Source: Rhododendron vialii (Eukaryota; Streptophyta; Magnoliopsida; Ericales; Ericaceae). Taken from it: a stretch of DNA of 64,000 bases. A program made the position numbers and the translations under genes. Of the stretch, positions 1 to 11,000 are shown piece after piece. The notes below the pieces were generated by a model. It ran no database searches. It saw nothing but the letters and a program-made list of their open reading frames with translations, and was not told the origin of the DNA. The DNA lies in NCBI RefSeq assembly GCF_030253575.1, contig NC_080561.1, positions 7,763,001 through 7,827,000 on the forward strand. Direction: 5' to 3'. Position 1 is the first letter of the stretch. Every line of letters starts with the position of its first letter.

Positions 1-336
1 ATATGCTCCTTCGTGTTCCTTTTCGCTTCGATTTGGATGGCTTTTGACGGGCGTCAAGCAAAGAAGATGGGCAACGTTCTTGTTTGCTCCATTGTCGGGC
101 TTGTGTTGGGCCTCTTGGTGTTCATCTCGACAACGGTGACGGCAGCGAAGGGCTACGCTGGAGCTGGGATCAACCCGGCCAGGTGTTTCGGCCCGGCCGT
201 CGTGAGGGGAGGCCATCTCTGGGATGGGCATTGGATCTTTTGGGTCGGGCCGGCCCTGAGTTGCGTAGCGTTCTATTTGTACACGAAGATTATTCCGCAG
301 CAACACTTCGCGCATGTTGAAGTCCATCGCGCGTAG
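1..336 (+). CDS. XIP-type aquaporin, 3' exon (5' partial)
   Basis: This is the last exon of a membrane channel of the major intrinsic protein family, read in frame from base 1 to the TAG at 334-336 (111 residues visible; the start lies outside the window). The second NPA motif reads GINPARC. The cysteine straight after NPAR is the known hallmark of X intrinsic proteins, which pass water poorly and carry uncharged solutes such as glycerol or metalloids, mostly at the plasma membrane. The stretch LWDGHWIFWVGP and the hydrophobic helix after it form the sixth membrane span; a short soluble tail follows. No lesion is visible. A damaged paralogue lies at about 4996-5250 on the same strand, so this was a tandem pair. 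The XIP call is firm on the motif; substrate is unknown. Confidence 0.88.
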   Translation: MCSFVFLFASIWMAFDGRQAKKMGNVLVCSIVGLVLGLLVFISTTVTAAKGYAGAGINPARCFGPAVVRGGHLWDGHWIFWVGPALSCVAFYLYTKIIPQQHFAHVEVHRA

Positions 337-1110
337 CGTCCTAGTCTCGCATCCCAAATTGCACCTCCCGTAAGAAAAGTCCGTTCAATTTTGTGAATAT
401 AAAACATAAAGTACTTTTGTGTAAAAAAATGTAAATTTCTTTGCTCTAAATTAAAGTACTTTGTCTTGAGTTCCTTAATTTGTTGTAAAGAAATTCAAAA
501 AAAAATAAAAATTACGAATGTATTTTGATATTTAATCCCAAAATTGCACGACTATTCATATTAGAGCTAGGCAATGGACACGACAACACGACATGAACCG
601 GACGCGAAGTTAACAGGTTAGGGTTGAACATTTCTGACACAAAATACGAAAATGACACGACTAGAGAACACGAATTCTAAATAGATCGGGTTCAGGTTGA
701 ACACGCGATACACGAAATTGACACGATTAACACGGTTACTAATCTGTGTCACACATTAACACAAACATACATACATATATATATAATATGATATATCTGT
801 AATTCTATATAAAGTTGTGCAACAGACACGATAACACGACACGAATCGGATACGAAGTTAACGGGTTAGGGTTGAGCATTTCTGACACAAAAACACGAAA
901 ATGACATGACTCGAGAAACACGAATTCTAAATGGGTCGGATTCGGGTTGAGTGATTTGTGACATGAACCCGACTGACACGACATGAACACGATCCGACAC
1001 GACCTGTTACCTAAGTCTAATTCATATGGGTGGCAATTCGGTATGTAGGGTAGTAGCAACAAGTTGGGGGGAAATTGTATGTATTCTAAAATTCAGCGAG
1101 AACGGATTAA
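337..1110. other. 3' flank of XIP with decayed repeats
   Basis: No gene is seen. Bases about 375-545 share AT-rich wording (AAGTACTTT, AAATTGCACG) with the Stowaway element at 7632-7865 and are probably a decayed relative. Bases 571-690 and 819-945 are two imperfect direct copies of one segment rich in ACACGAC words, 248 bp apart. Confidence 0.5.
571..945. repeat. Duplicated ACACGAC-rich interspersed repeat
   Basis: The segment at 571-690 recurs at 819-945 with the same order of words (AGTTAACRGGTTAGGGTTGA, ATTTCTGACACAAAA, CACGAATTCTAAAT). Such ACACGACACGAA-rich stretches are common interspersed repeats in plant genomes. I cannot assign a family, and no terminal repeats are evident. Confidence 0.6.
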
Positions 1111-1117
1111 CGTGTTT

Positions 1118-1142
1118 GGATTGGATTGGATTGGATTGGATT
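1118..1142. repeat. (GGATT)n microsatellite
   Basis: Five tandem copies of the pentamer GGATT. The rest of 1143-1980 is AT-rich DNA in which no gene or clear element is seen. Confidence 0.85.
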
Positions 1143-1980
1143 GTATAGTGGGGGAGCTTATGTGTCTACTCCTCTAATCGAGTGAGTTGCAAAATTGTTA
1201 CTCCTATGAACTATGTCAATGTTATTTCTATATGCATGTCTCTTTGCATTTCCCTCCCCCGCATGCATTTTCCTTTTCCACTTTGTCTTTTAATTTTGTC
1301 GTGGACCATTTTTTCCACTTCATAATGCTCTAAGATTTATCAAGTATAGCATTAGCAGGTGACTAAAAATCAATCCAAGCATTTAACATAAAAATTAAAT
1401 GACAAAAAAATACCATGGCAAGACATAAATAAAATGCGACTTTTATAATTTAATTTTTTACAAAATCCTACAAGAAAAAAAGTTCCTCTTATTGATCCAA
1501 AACAAAGGTACGTGATGTTTAAGAAAAGAAAATACAGGATTCAAAAAGAGTCATCACCTAGTAGTTCAACAAAAATATAGGATTCAAACAAGATGAAGAC
1601 ATTGTATTATGCGTGGAACCCCTATCGGTTAGTCATTTTATGTTGGAAGATGCCATAGAGAGGGTTTGGTTTAGGGATTGTCCTTGTTAATTCCTAAACA
1701 AAGGTGATTTTCTAATCTACATCGGAATAATTAATATGGACATATGAGAATAAAATATACAAATCAATTACATGAAATACTCATTGAATAATGTTTCCTT
1801 GTGATAGTTGTGCATATTCCATATTTATTATACAAAAACTTGTGAGTATTCTATATATATCACATGTTAACATGTGCCCCGGGGGCATTTGTTAGCATTG
1901 CCTTCTTATAAAGGTGTTCAAAAATATATACATTATACTACTTCTAGAAGCAACAACTACACACATATACACACACTTAC

Positions 1981-2324
1981 TCAGGATCCTATGAGGGATC
2001 CCTTACGGCCTTACTGTAAGGGACTCTCCTTTCGCGATCGAATTGCGACGATCCGAGCCGCTCAGTATGTTCGGAATGAGATTTTATCGCTCAAAAAAAT
2101 GATCGGGAATGGGCTTGATCCAAACAGTTTTGTATAAAATGCATTTATAGTGTTTTTATGAAAAACTACTCGGATCAAGCTCTTTCCGGTCATTTTTTTG
2201 ATTGATTTCTCGCGGGTACCCTTAAAATCGCGTTCTGAACACATTGAGCGGCTCGAATTGTCGCAATTCGATCGGTAAAAGGGAGTCCCTTACGGTCAGG
2301 GATCCCTCATAGGATCCTGACTGA
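1981..2324. mobile_element. Foldback MITE 1 (long inverted repeat)
   Basis: The ends are inverted copies: the left end starts TCAGGATCCTATGAGGGATC, and the right end reads the same on the other strand with TCAG before it. Most of the element pairs with itself around a short centre near 2135-2160, giving arms of about 150 bp. No coding capacity is seen; translated frames across it are shadows of the palindrome. Superfamily is unclear because no target duplication could be settled in the AT-rich flanks. It shares inner arm sequence with the foldback at 2341-2716. Confidence 0.8.
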
Positions 2325-2340
2325 TATATATATATATATA

Positions 2341-2716
2341 CAGTCCATCTCCCGTAAGGACCACCTCATTTTAATAAAATATGGACCTCCCTTTCCCGAT
2401 TGAATTTCGATGATCCGAGCCGCTCAATGTGTTCAGAACGTGATTTTAAGGGTACCCGCGAGAAATCAGCAAAAAAAATGACCGGGAAGAGCTTCATCCG
2501 AGCAGTTTTTGTTTGTTTTTTATCGAACGGTTGAAACAAAAACTGCTTGGATGAAGCTCTTCCCGGTCTTTTTTTTTGCCGATTTCTCGCGGGTACCCTT
2601 AAAATCACGTTCTGAACACATTGAGCGACTCGGATCATTGAAATTCGATCGGAAAATGGGAGAAATGAGGAGGTCCGCATTTTAACTAAAATAAGGACTC
2701 CCTCATTTGAGACTGA
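2341..2716. mobile_element. Foldback MITE 2 (long inverted repeat)
   Basis: The arms run from about 2352-2518 and 2533-2700 around a loop of about 15-20 bases. The inner 100 bp (GATCCGAGCCGCTCAATG through AAGAGCTTCATCC) pairs almost perfectly with its inverse. The inner arm shares GGTACCCGCGAGAAATC with foldback 1, only 17 bases away, so the two belong to one family or arose from one complex insertion. The ends resemble CAGTC. A transcript would form a long near-perfect hairpin. Confidence 0.82.
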
Positions 2717-2717
2717 T

Positions 2718-2756
<39 letters not shown>

Positions 2757-4089
2757 AAATTTATCTATTTATATCAACTCATAAAAAGTAATATCTTTGT
2801 ATTTGCCTTTGTGAAACGATTGTTTAGCTCATGAAGTTGCATATCCAAGACTCTGTAGAATAGCTCAATGCGATAACAATGAGAAATCGTTATTTGTGGG
2901 GCTTTGTATTGTGGCTGATCACTAGATACAAACATTTTATTCATGTTTTTTTTTGCTCATTCATGTTAGGAAAAGGAATATAATGTTTGCTACAAAACGA
3001 AGACACTTCGGCCAACAAAGAATCCCAACCATCCTCTCTCATCACTTGCAATCGTAGCTTAGATATTTCAACAAGTGTCGTAGCATTTCTGATAACTTAT
3101 GACTTATTGTGTAATGCTATTGACAATTCATTTGTGATCCTCATGACATTTTTTACCAAGCATAAGCAAAAGACAAATTATAAAGATAGCGTTGACTTCC
3201 TAATAGAATGAGCTTGAGTTTTGTGATCTGTTGATGGGTCATCCTCGACAATCATACCAAGGACCTCAATCTTGTGACTTCTTTTGTAATGTTATTGACA
3301 ACTCATTTATTGCTGAAATTTGGGCTTTCAATTTCAAAGTGGATTAATTCATGGGCTATATTTTGGGTGGGTGGTAATTTATTTATTTATGAATTGGGTG
3401 TTCATTGACATTTGGGTTAAGTATTCAAAGTAAGGCTAGACCAAATTTTTTACATGTATTTTAAGCAAAAAGAATTTTTTTGGGTGTTCAGTTGACCATT
3501 GAAAGCTCCAAATGGAGCCGCGTATGGCACAACCTTGTACGCACCGAAGTATGGTTGCACAACTGCTTGACCAACTACCATGGTCGCTCCAAAGAGGTTG
3601 GTACAATGAAATTCAGGAGATTTGGACTTTTATTACAGAAATTTGAGGCAGGCATGGATTAAGATTGTCAAAATCATAAAATTTCACACTAGAAAAGCTT
3701 GCCCGAATTTTAAAGATCCACATCGTATGGGTTCAAGAACCGGTAGAAAATAACGGGGGCATTGCGGTGGTTCTTCGCGATTGATTTGACCGGGGCACTA
3801 GAGTTTGTCGGATTCGCAGGCGGGGAGGATGGAGAGGTAGGGTTTTGAGGAGGTCGTGAGTGACTTGGGAGAGAAGAAAACGGAGGTAAGACCGTTGTGA
3901 GGAATACAAACGGGGGTTTGAAGGATCCACTAGTTCTTTTTGTTTATATTTAAGGTAAATTGTACGTTGCTCCTCCATATATAGTTGAGCCTAATTTTTT
4001 TCCTGTTGTAACAAGGAGCTCTCTTTTTTCTACCGCTTGTACAGAGTGAATCGTAAATGAAATGAAATGATACGGTAAAAAAAAGGAGG
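2717..4089. other. AT-rich intergenic DNA
   Basis: A (TA)n run lies at about 2720-2753. The remainder has short open frames but none with recognisable protein features. Nothing else is supported here. Confidence 0.5.
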
Positions 4090-4104
4090 AGGGTAGAACA
4101 ACAA

Positions 4105-4239
4105 AGGGTAGCCCGAGTGGTAAAGTGCTCCCTTTACCGAGACGAGGTCATGGGTTCAATTCTCACAGTAAGATCCCATTCCCTATACCCCTAGATTAGA
4201 TTCGTGTAGATTTCTTGCATGTACTCCATAAAAAAAAAA
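4105..4239 (+). mobile_element. tRNA-derived SINE with target duplication
   Basis: The head holds pol III promoter boxes of tRNA type: a box A-like TAGCCCGAGTGG and a box B-like GGTCATGGGTTCAATTC. The element ends in an A-run at 4230-4239. It is flanked by near-identical 15-base direct repeats, AGGGTAGAACAACAA on the left and AGAGTAGAACCACAA on the right, as expected of target-primed insertion. It is distinct from the SINE family at 4657 and 32329. Confidence 0.75.
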
Positions 4240-4656
4240 GAGAGTAGAACCACAAGTTGAAAAGGTAAATAAGTCTTATATGGATTTCTCAATTTGTTGA
4301 TGGTATTTTTTTTTCCCCTATATTACTATATCTTAAGAATGTAAATCTCTCCCATTTGGGCAGATCCTTGCTCGATGACTACCCTTGTAAAGGTGATCTC
4401 ATGCACATTCGTGCTGCTATATGTTGGTGTGACAATAATATTTGATAGGAGGAGGTCCGAAGAAGTGGCTAGGCAGAGCGGATCCCGGGTTAAGCCCCAC
4501 AAGACCTCAGAATTTGGACAACCCCCACCATAGGGCAACACAAATAATTTTTGGGCAACTGCCTACCAGAGTTACATTTTGATTTTATGTAATTCAAGCT
4601 AAAAACAAAAAAAAAAAAATTTATGTAATTTTTGGGCAGTGGGTGTTACATTTTTG
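4240..4656. other. Intergenic DNA between two SINEs
   Basis: No gene is seen. An A-run at about 4601-4613, after GCTAAAAACA, recurs just after the next SINE (4849 on), which suggests a local duplication or an older insertion scar. Confidence 0.4.
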
Positions 4657-4848
4657 GACAACCACTGCTTAGTGCAGTTGGTCAGTCATTGCCTCTCATT
4701 TGTGGAAGGTCTTGGGTTCGAGCCCCACAGAGGGCAGATCCTTTAGGGGATCAGGGCTATGGATCGCTTCTGGTCTCCCCGTGCTAACTCTAACACCCCC
4801 ACTAACCCCCGCTGATGTATATTGCCGTGGCAAAAAAAAAAAAAAAAA
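4657..4848 (+). mobile_element. tRNA-derived SINE (family shared with 32329)
   Basis: The head ACCACTGCTTAGTGCAGTTG and the box B-like GGTCTTGGGTTCGAGCCCC mark a tRNA-derived SINE. The body ends in GCTGATGTATATTGCC and an A-run (4832-4848). A second copy with the same head, body and tail lies at 32329-32510. Unlike that copy, no clear direct repeat flanks this one. Confidence 0.8.
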
Positions 4849-4995
4849 GCTAAAAACAGTAATAATGTAACCTTGATTTTGTTTTTTTATCTTTTTGACT
4901 TGTATGTCTTTTTATTTTTTTATAACTTGTTATAAGTATGCAACCAAGTTTGAAGTTGGGATTAGACAACCCAAACATCGGAGTTGGTACCGGAA

Positions 4996-5250
4996 ATGGG
5001 CCTACCCATGCTTTGTGTTGTGATGGCTGGGTCCGTGGTAGTTGTAGTGTCTGTGCATGTCCTCGAGTACTATAACGGGGCGGGCCGGATGTAGAGCGTG
5101 GGCTTCAACCCAGCAACTTGTTTGGTGGCGGCGTTGTTTGAAGGAGATCAACTATGGAATTGGGCATTGGGTTTTTTGGATTGGGCCCTTTTTTGCTTGC
5201 GCTATTTATTATGGTTTCATTTTGACTTTCCCAAGGGAGGGTTTGGGGGT
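4996..5250 (+). pseudogene. XIP aquaporin pseudogene (last-exon remnant)
   Basis: Three stretches in shifting frames match the last exon of the intact XIP at 1-336. They are a hydrophobic helix (MGLPMLCVVMAGSVVVVVSV), the second pore motif as GFNPATC followed by ALFEGDQLW, and the sixth helix GHWVFWIGPFFACAIYYG. A stop codon lies before GFNPATC, and the frame shifts between DQLW and GHW, so the gene is dead. The Arg of NPAR is Thr here, although the XIP-type Cys is kept. A MITE sits right behind it at 5262. It is a tandem copy of the gene at the window start. Confidence 0.78.
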
Positions 5251-5261
5251 GGAAATTAACC

Positions 5262-5393
5262 GGGAAAATGACGGCCCAAGACGTTTTTTGATAATTAATA
5301 CCCACAAAGGACAAACTAAGAACATTTGTTAATGCTGAAAATGTCCTTGGCAGGTATTGATTATCAAAACACGTTTTTGGTCGTCATTTTCCC
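5262..5393. mobile_element. Mutator-type MITE, 9-bp target duplication
   Basis: A 132-bp element with inverted ends GGGAAAATGACGGCC and GGGAAAATGACGACC. Pairing extends inward through TTTTGATAATTAATACC. It is flanked on both sides by the exact 9-base direct repeat AAATTAACC (5253-5261 and 5394-5402). A 9-bp duplication is the signature of Mutator-like elements. There is no coding capacity. A lone end of the same kind (GGGAAAATGACGGACC) occurs at about 5569. Confidence 0.88.
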
Positions 5394-5402
5394 AAATTAA
5401 CC

Positions 5403-6190
5403 AGTAGCAGTCCTGAGGGTTTTGGTGGAGTAATCCAATCCAATTACAATGTCCAGCCCAACTAATTTAATTTAAGATATATATATTTTTTATCCGATTT
5501 AATTTAAGATCCGAAAAAACTTTTCCACTTTTGTCTGCAAACAAGAAAGCTATGGATAATGCAAAAGGGAAAATGACGGACCAGGAAAATGGCTGCCTAG
5601 AACCACTATATCTTTGCAGGTATTGAAAGGGATCAAAATTCATATTTGTTGGGAGTGTTATGTTAGAAAAATTCATTTATTTCTATTATTTCAACAATAT
5701 GAATGGGACATCATATATGATATGCAAATCGACCGAATATGTAAGCCTGGAGAATCATATATATGTACTCCAATTCCTTAATGGTTCGCTTGATTAAAAG
5801 CTTTGTTTTATCGACAAATTATGAAGAATTTTACTATTCGATCCGGAATATACATCGACGAGAGTAGAAGGTACAAAAAAGACCGACATATATAATAATA
5901 GATAATGAAGCCAGAAATTAGCATCTCAAGATTAAAAAAGCCCTGAGGTTGGTCACATGAGTAGATTTGGTGTCTACCGAATTAACGTATAGTTTCTTTG
6001 CTACATCATTTTACAATTTGCATGTTGAATTTTAGCTGTTTAGAAAATCATTACGGAATGAATTATGTCAAAATCCACTGTCATAAATAAAATTGTAAAA
6101 TGAAGAATTCCAAAAATCACCTTCGGATGAAACTTTTGGATTCTGATTATATTTCACTCAAAACATTTCTATAAAAATTTTGGATTCTGA
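5403..6190. other. AT-rich intergenic DNA
   Basis: Apart from the MITE-end-like GGGAAAATGACGGACC at about 5569, no gene or element is supported. Confidence 0.4.
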
Positions 6191-6194
6191 TTAC

Positions 6195-6600
6195 ACTTTC
6201 ACTTATTACGTTGTTCCGTTCCACTTTTTGAAATAATTCCACTAAACTTTTTCTAAAAGTTATAGTTTTGTCTTTATTTGAATTTTTTTCGCGTTTGTTT
6301 GTATTGTGCCAAATTTTTTTGACTTTTTGATTCGTCTCAACGAGATGAATCAAAAAAGTTAAAAATTTTACGTTTACACAAATATTTTGAACAATGATCA
6401 CTTTTTTTTCTCCATAAAAGTGGCCATTGTTCAAAATATTTGGATAAAAATAAAAAATTTTAACTTTTCCGATTCGTCTCAACGATGAGACGAATTAAAA
6501 AGTCAAAAAATTTGGCACAAAATGAATAAACGCGAAAAAAATTCAAATAAAGTCAAAACCAAAAAAGTGAAAAAAGTTGTTAGTGGAACGGGGTAAGTAT
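6195..6600. mobile_element. Foldback MITE upstream of MRL1
   Basis: Arms at about 6258-6400 and 6418-6560 are inverted copies (for example GTGCCAAATTTTTTTGAC against its inverse, and GATTCGTCTCAACGA in both), around a small centre near 6400-6418. The outer ends carry GTTCCAC inverted. The element lies about 450 bp upstream of the MRL1 start codon and has no coding capacity. The exact ends and target duplication are not clear. Confidence 0.75.
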
Positions 6601-7011
6601 TTAAAAAATAATGACCTATTTTTAAGTTTAAAAATAGTTGGTTTACGAAAATAATTTTTTAATTTTTTTTTGCAGAATTTGATGGATTTCATTGAAAGTT
6701 ATCAATCAAAATTCATATTGCATATTTTTTTTATTTCAATAAATCTATTAATTTTAAGCTTAAAATATATAAATAAATATTTATTTTTTAAGGGGACAAA
6801 ATTGGAACGCCACCCACTTGGAATTTTCCCGCCTTCTCGAGGGAAACCGGCGCAGGATAAAGACAGAGCCGAATCACGGTGCACGATAGCAGACACCGGT
6901 AGTGCATGACACGTCAGCATCCCGCGGATTGGGCTGCAGTTATTTGGTTGCAGTCCCATTCATCTTATCTTCCTTATCCCCAAAACAAACTCTCTCTTCA
7001 CTCTCTCTCGC

Positions 7012-7045
<34 letters not shown>

Positions 7046-7050
7046 CTTCC
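6601..7050 (+). promoter_or_regulatory. MRL1 upstream region and 5' leader with (CT)n
   Basis: The AT-rich part ends at about 6790 and base composition shifts to GC-rich. A CT-rich run (about 6990-7042, with (CT)n at 7016-7042) ends 8 bases before the MRL1 ATG. CT runs in 5' leaders are common in plant housekeeping genes. No TATA box stands out. Confidence 0.5.
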
Positions 7051-7973
7051 ATGGACGCCACTTTCTCTGCGAAATCCCACAGTCTCTCGGTAACTTCTCT
7101 CCCCTCCGCTTCTTCCCCGCCCTGCTCTTCCTCTCTCCGGCCCGTTCGCAGGGAGTTCCTCGGCTGCGGCCACAACTTGAGGCCGCCCGGCCTTCTCCGC
7201 TCCAACAGGAAATGCAAGGAGCTCCTAGGGCTCCAAATGCGGTCCCCTCGCTTCCTCGTCCGAGCTTCTCTCGATTCCCAATCGTCTCTCCTCGTCGTCA
7301 CCGTGGTCACGGTTTCAGCTCTCGCCTTTGTCTCTTTGAGTTACTCTGATAGAACGAAGAGGAAGAACGTCGGCGAGGTAATTGAGCGTGATAGTTTCTA
7401 TGTCGGTTTGTTTGGGACCGAGGTTGCTGCTATTCGAGAGGTGGATGAGCCCGGTCGATTGGTCTTACTGACGTTTTAAATTTGTACTAGAATTGTAGTA
7501 GTAGTTTTTATCATATGAACGTTAAACGTTAAAATTGCATAACTTCGTCTGCCGAACAAAGAATTGTAGGTGGATGAGCCCGGTCGACTGTCTTACTGAC
7601 GTTTTAAATTCCTACTAGAATTATACTAGTATTCCCTCCGTTTCATTTTGATAGTCCTTGCGAAAATTTGTGCGATCAATTTTCGGATTAAAAAATAAAA
7701 TACTTCTGTGCATAAGTTTTTGAATTTTCTTTTACCAAATAAAAGAACAGATTGATATCTTTAATTTAGTGCGAAGAAATTTGTAAAATCATGTACAAAG
7801 TACTTTAATTTTTTATTTAAAAATTGCACGTGTTTTTATAGAGACTATCATTTTGGAACGGGGAGTAGTTTTTATCTCAACAACATTAAAATTGCATAAG
7901 ATCGTCCGCCCAATGTAGGTTTGAACAATTTAACATTCGTCCAACCAAGAGTTTAAAAAAAATTTTTTTTTAG

Positions 7974-8010
<37 letters not shown>

Positions 8011-11000
8011 ACACTGTTGTGCTTTTTAAAATGAATAGGAATACACAAGATCATTTTGAAAACTCAACACCCGCCCAATCAAGAGCTTTTGAAAAAAATG
8101 TAATTTTTAACGATATTTATATTTTTTGTATTACTATTGTGCTTTTTGAAATGAATAGGAGTACACAAGATTGCATGCAGTTAAGTTTAGATGACGATCT
8201 CTTAGTAATTGAATAATTTGACCGATCATATTTGAATAGTTATATTAATCTGTTCGCCCACCCAACCTTTAAATTATGCGTCCGTCCTTGTTTAAGTTCT
8301 TGATTCTTTGTTTCTCTCTGTTCGCCTGGTATTTATGTTTTTGCTTTTATACATAGTAATGCAATACTAGAGCTGACATAGGATGGTTCAGCCCAAGTTA
8401 GAAGCTTGAAACAACGGTCTAATGTTCATGCTTTTGTTTTAGGTGTCAAGTCCGCTACTTGTGATTTCTCAACAGGTCAGAAGTATCATTGACAGTTATG
8501 TTAAGAATCAGAACTTGGGTCTGGATCTTGAAACAATGACGTCGGCTGATGAAAGCAAATATGCAGAGAAGGAAACAAGTGAAAGGAAAATAGAGGATGA
8601 AGAAAAGCCCTTCCTGCCTCATCTTAAGGAAACTGCTTTTATGCATCAAGAAACTCTCATCGATAATGCAGTAGAGTCTTCTCCTGCCAGTATCATTGTT
8701 TCTGGTGTAAGCGGTTCTATGTCCTCAAGTGAATCTGAATTTACCAGCGTATCTTTCCCAATTCCCGCCCAATCTGAAATAGGCCTGCCACAGCCACTTC
8801 CTTACACGACAGAAATCCATGAATTGAAGCTCGAACAGTGTCCACAGGAAACTGAGTTTGCATCTGAGTTGCCTGCACTAATTGTTAAACACCAGTCAAT
8901 TGCTCCAACTGCTCTTGTGAAGAGTGCGCATGTGGAGGTGAATCAGCATAAAAGACCAATTTCTGAACTTGCTGAAGTGGGTGAAATCATCAACTACAGT
9001 CGTGCATCAAGAGAATCAGACCATGAAGGGCTTTACAAATTTTATGAGATAAATCAATCTGCTGTGAAATCTGTACCAAAATTGAATGGTGTGAAGACAT
9101 TATCTTCTCGTGTCTCTCTTCAAGATAAAAAGAGATCCTCTTCTCTAAAGAGGATATCTATGATTAATGGAGTGAAATTATCAGCAGTTGTCTCCAGTCA
9201 TACTGCAGGTTTGGCATATAGCAATCTTTTTCTGATCATACTTTAGTTTATCTGAGGTTAACACAATCCTTTCCTCTTGTCTTGGTCTGCCTAATAATAC
9301 TTGGGGAGGTTTCTAACTTGCACTATGTTTGTTCTGACTTTACAGAAAATAAGTTCGCCTTGTCAGAGAGTACTGAAGGGAAAACACCTCCAGCACATTA
9401 TAAAGATGATGCTACCATCAAAAGTGCAGATTCCAGGAAAAGCAGGGGCTTCCCCTATAAGGAGAGAAAAGTTCTACCACAGGATGGACACCAATATTCT
9501 CCCCAGCATTCCCTCGCGAATGGGGTTCATGTCAATGCTCAACATGATCCTTCTCGTCAACTCGGTGCTTACATGCGTTTGCTGAAAGATGGGAGGTAAT
9601 TTTCTTCCATTGAAGTATGAAACTACATGTTCTGGTCACCTTGACAAATTTCCTGGAAGATCAGATGCCTTTGGACCACGAGTTTTACGTCAAAGAGAAA
9701 TTCATTTTGAGAAGCACTGATAATTTAAATGTTGAAAGAAATTCATTTTGAGAAGCACTGATAATTTAAATGTTGAAAGCATTTCTTTTACAACCCTTCA
9801 TTTTTAATACATAGAGTTTCAAAGCTTGTCTTTGACACAATCTTGGGCTTACTAGGTTAGTTGATTGCTTAGAATTGCTTGAAGATATGGAAAGTAAGGG
9901 GTTGTTGGATATGGACAAGGCAAGGCTTTTTCCTCCTTTCACCTTGTACTTAATCCTCTTTCTTCTGATTTTGCTTACTTTGTCTTTGTCGCTATCTATC
10001 AAATGATCTGGTTTCAGGTTTATCATGTGCGGTTCTTCAAAAAATGCCAAAACTTAAGGGCTGTTAAAGAGGCTTTTCGTTTCACCAGGCTGATCCCAAA
10101 TCCAACCCTGAGTACATTTAATATGCTAATGTCTGTCTGCACAAGTTCTCAAGATTCGGAGGGTATATTTGTTTAATCTGCTCTATTTCAGGCCTTCCAT
10201 GGATAGCTTATCATTTCCTGTGTGAGATATTGACATGCTTCAAAATTTTGAATGTCGTTATTGCACAATCAGGAGCTTTTGAGGTTCTGAAACTTGTTCA
10301 GGATGCTGGGCTAGAAGCTGATTGTAAACTTTACACTACTCTGATATCAACTTGTGCAAAAAGTGGAAAAGTTGATACAATGTTCAAAGTATGGTTGCAT
10401 CCTTTCTACTATCATGTTGTTTATAATATTGTAAATTCAATGGACCTCAAGGGTTGTTTGCTAGTTTCTGTGCCTCTGTTTTGGTCGAATTTCCATTATG
10501 TTGTCATTTATGGTTCTGTTCTAATGCTGCACACGCGTGGCATCAGTTGGGACTATCATCTTCTTCTTTTTTTTCACATATGTAACCTGTCAAAGGATTC
10601 ATTTTCATTTGGGATGAGGTAGTTTCTTTGGGTGGTTGGGACATCCTTTACTTCCTACGTACTGCCTAAATGGAAATATCTTTTTTTTTTTTGAAAGGCA
10701 AATGGAAATATCTTCACATTTGACGTTCTGCTATCCCGTGTTTTGAAACTTCTTGATTTGTCACTGTAGGTTTTTCATGAAATGGTCAATGCTGGAGTGG
10801 AACCTAATCTTCATACCTATGGGGCACTTATAGATGGTTGTGCTAGGGCTGGCCAAGTTGCTAAGGCATTTGGTGCTTATGGCATATTGAGGTCTAAGGT
10901 ATGATGCAGCAACTGGATTCATAGTATTTTTCCTCTTTCATAACTTAACCTCAAAGCTTCTAAATCCTGCTTTTAATTGCCAATTATAGTTGCAAGCATG

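Noticed and set aside
2062-2680. Open frames of 60-104 codons on minus
   Set aside because: They lie inside the palindromic foldback elements and reflect arm sequence, not protein.
4105-4175. tRNA gene-like box A and box B
   Set aside because: No cloverleaf with a proper acceptor stem can be drawn, and the unit ends in an A-run with flanking direct repeats, so it is a SINE head. The same holds at 4657 and 32329.
6906-7349. 147-codon frame overlapping the MRL1 start in another frame, plus a 116-codon frame on minus
   Set aside because: Both are shadows of MRL1 exon 1 and its CT-rich leader (runs of Ser-Leu or Glu-Arg).
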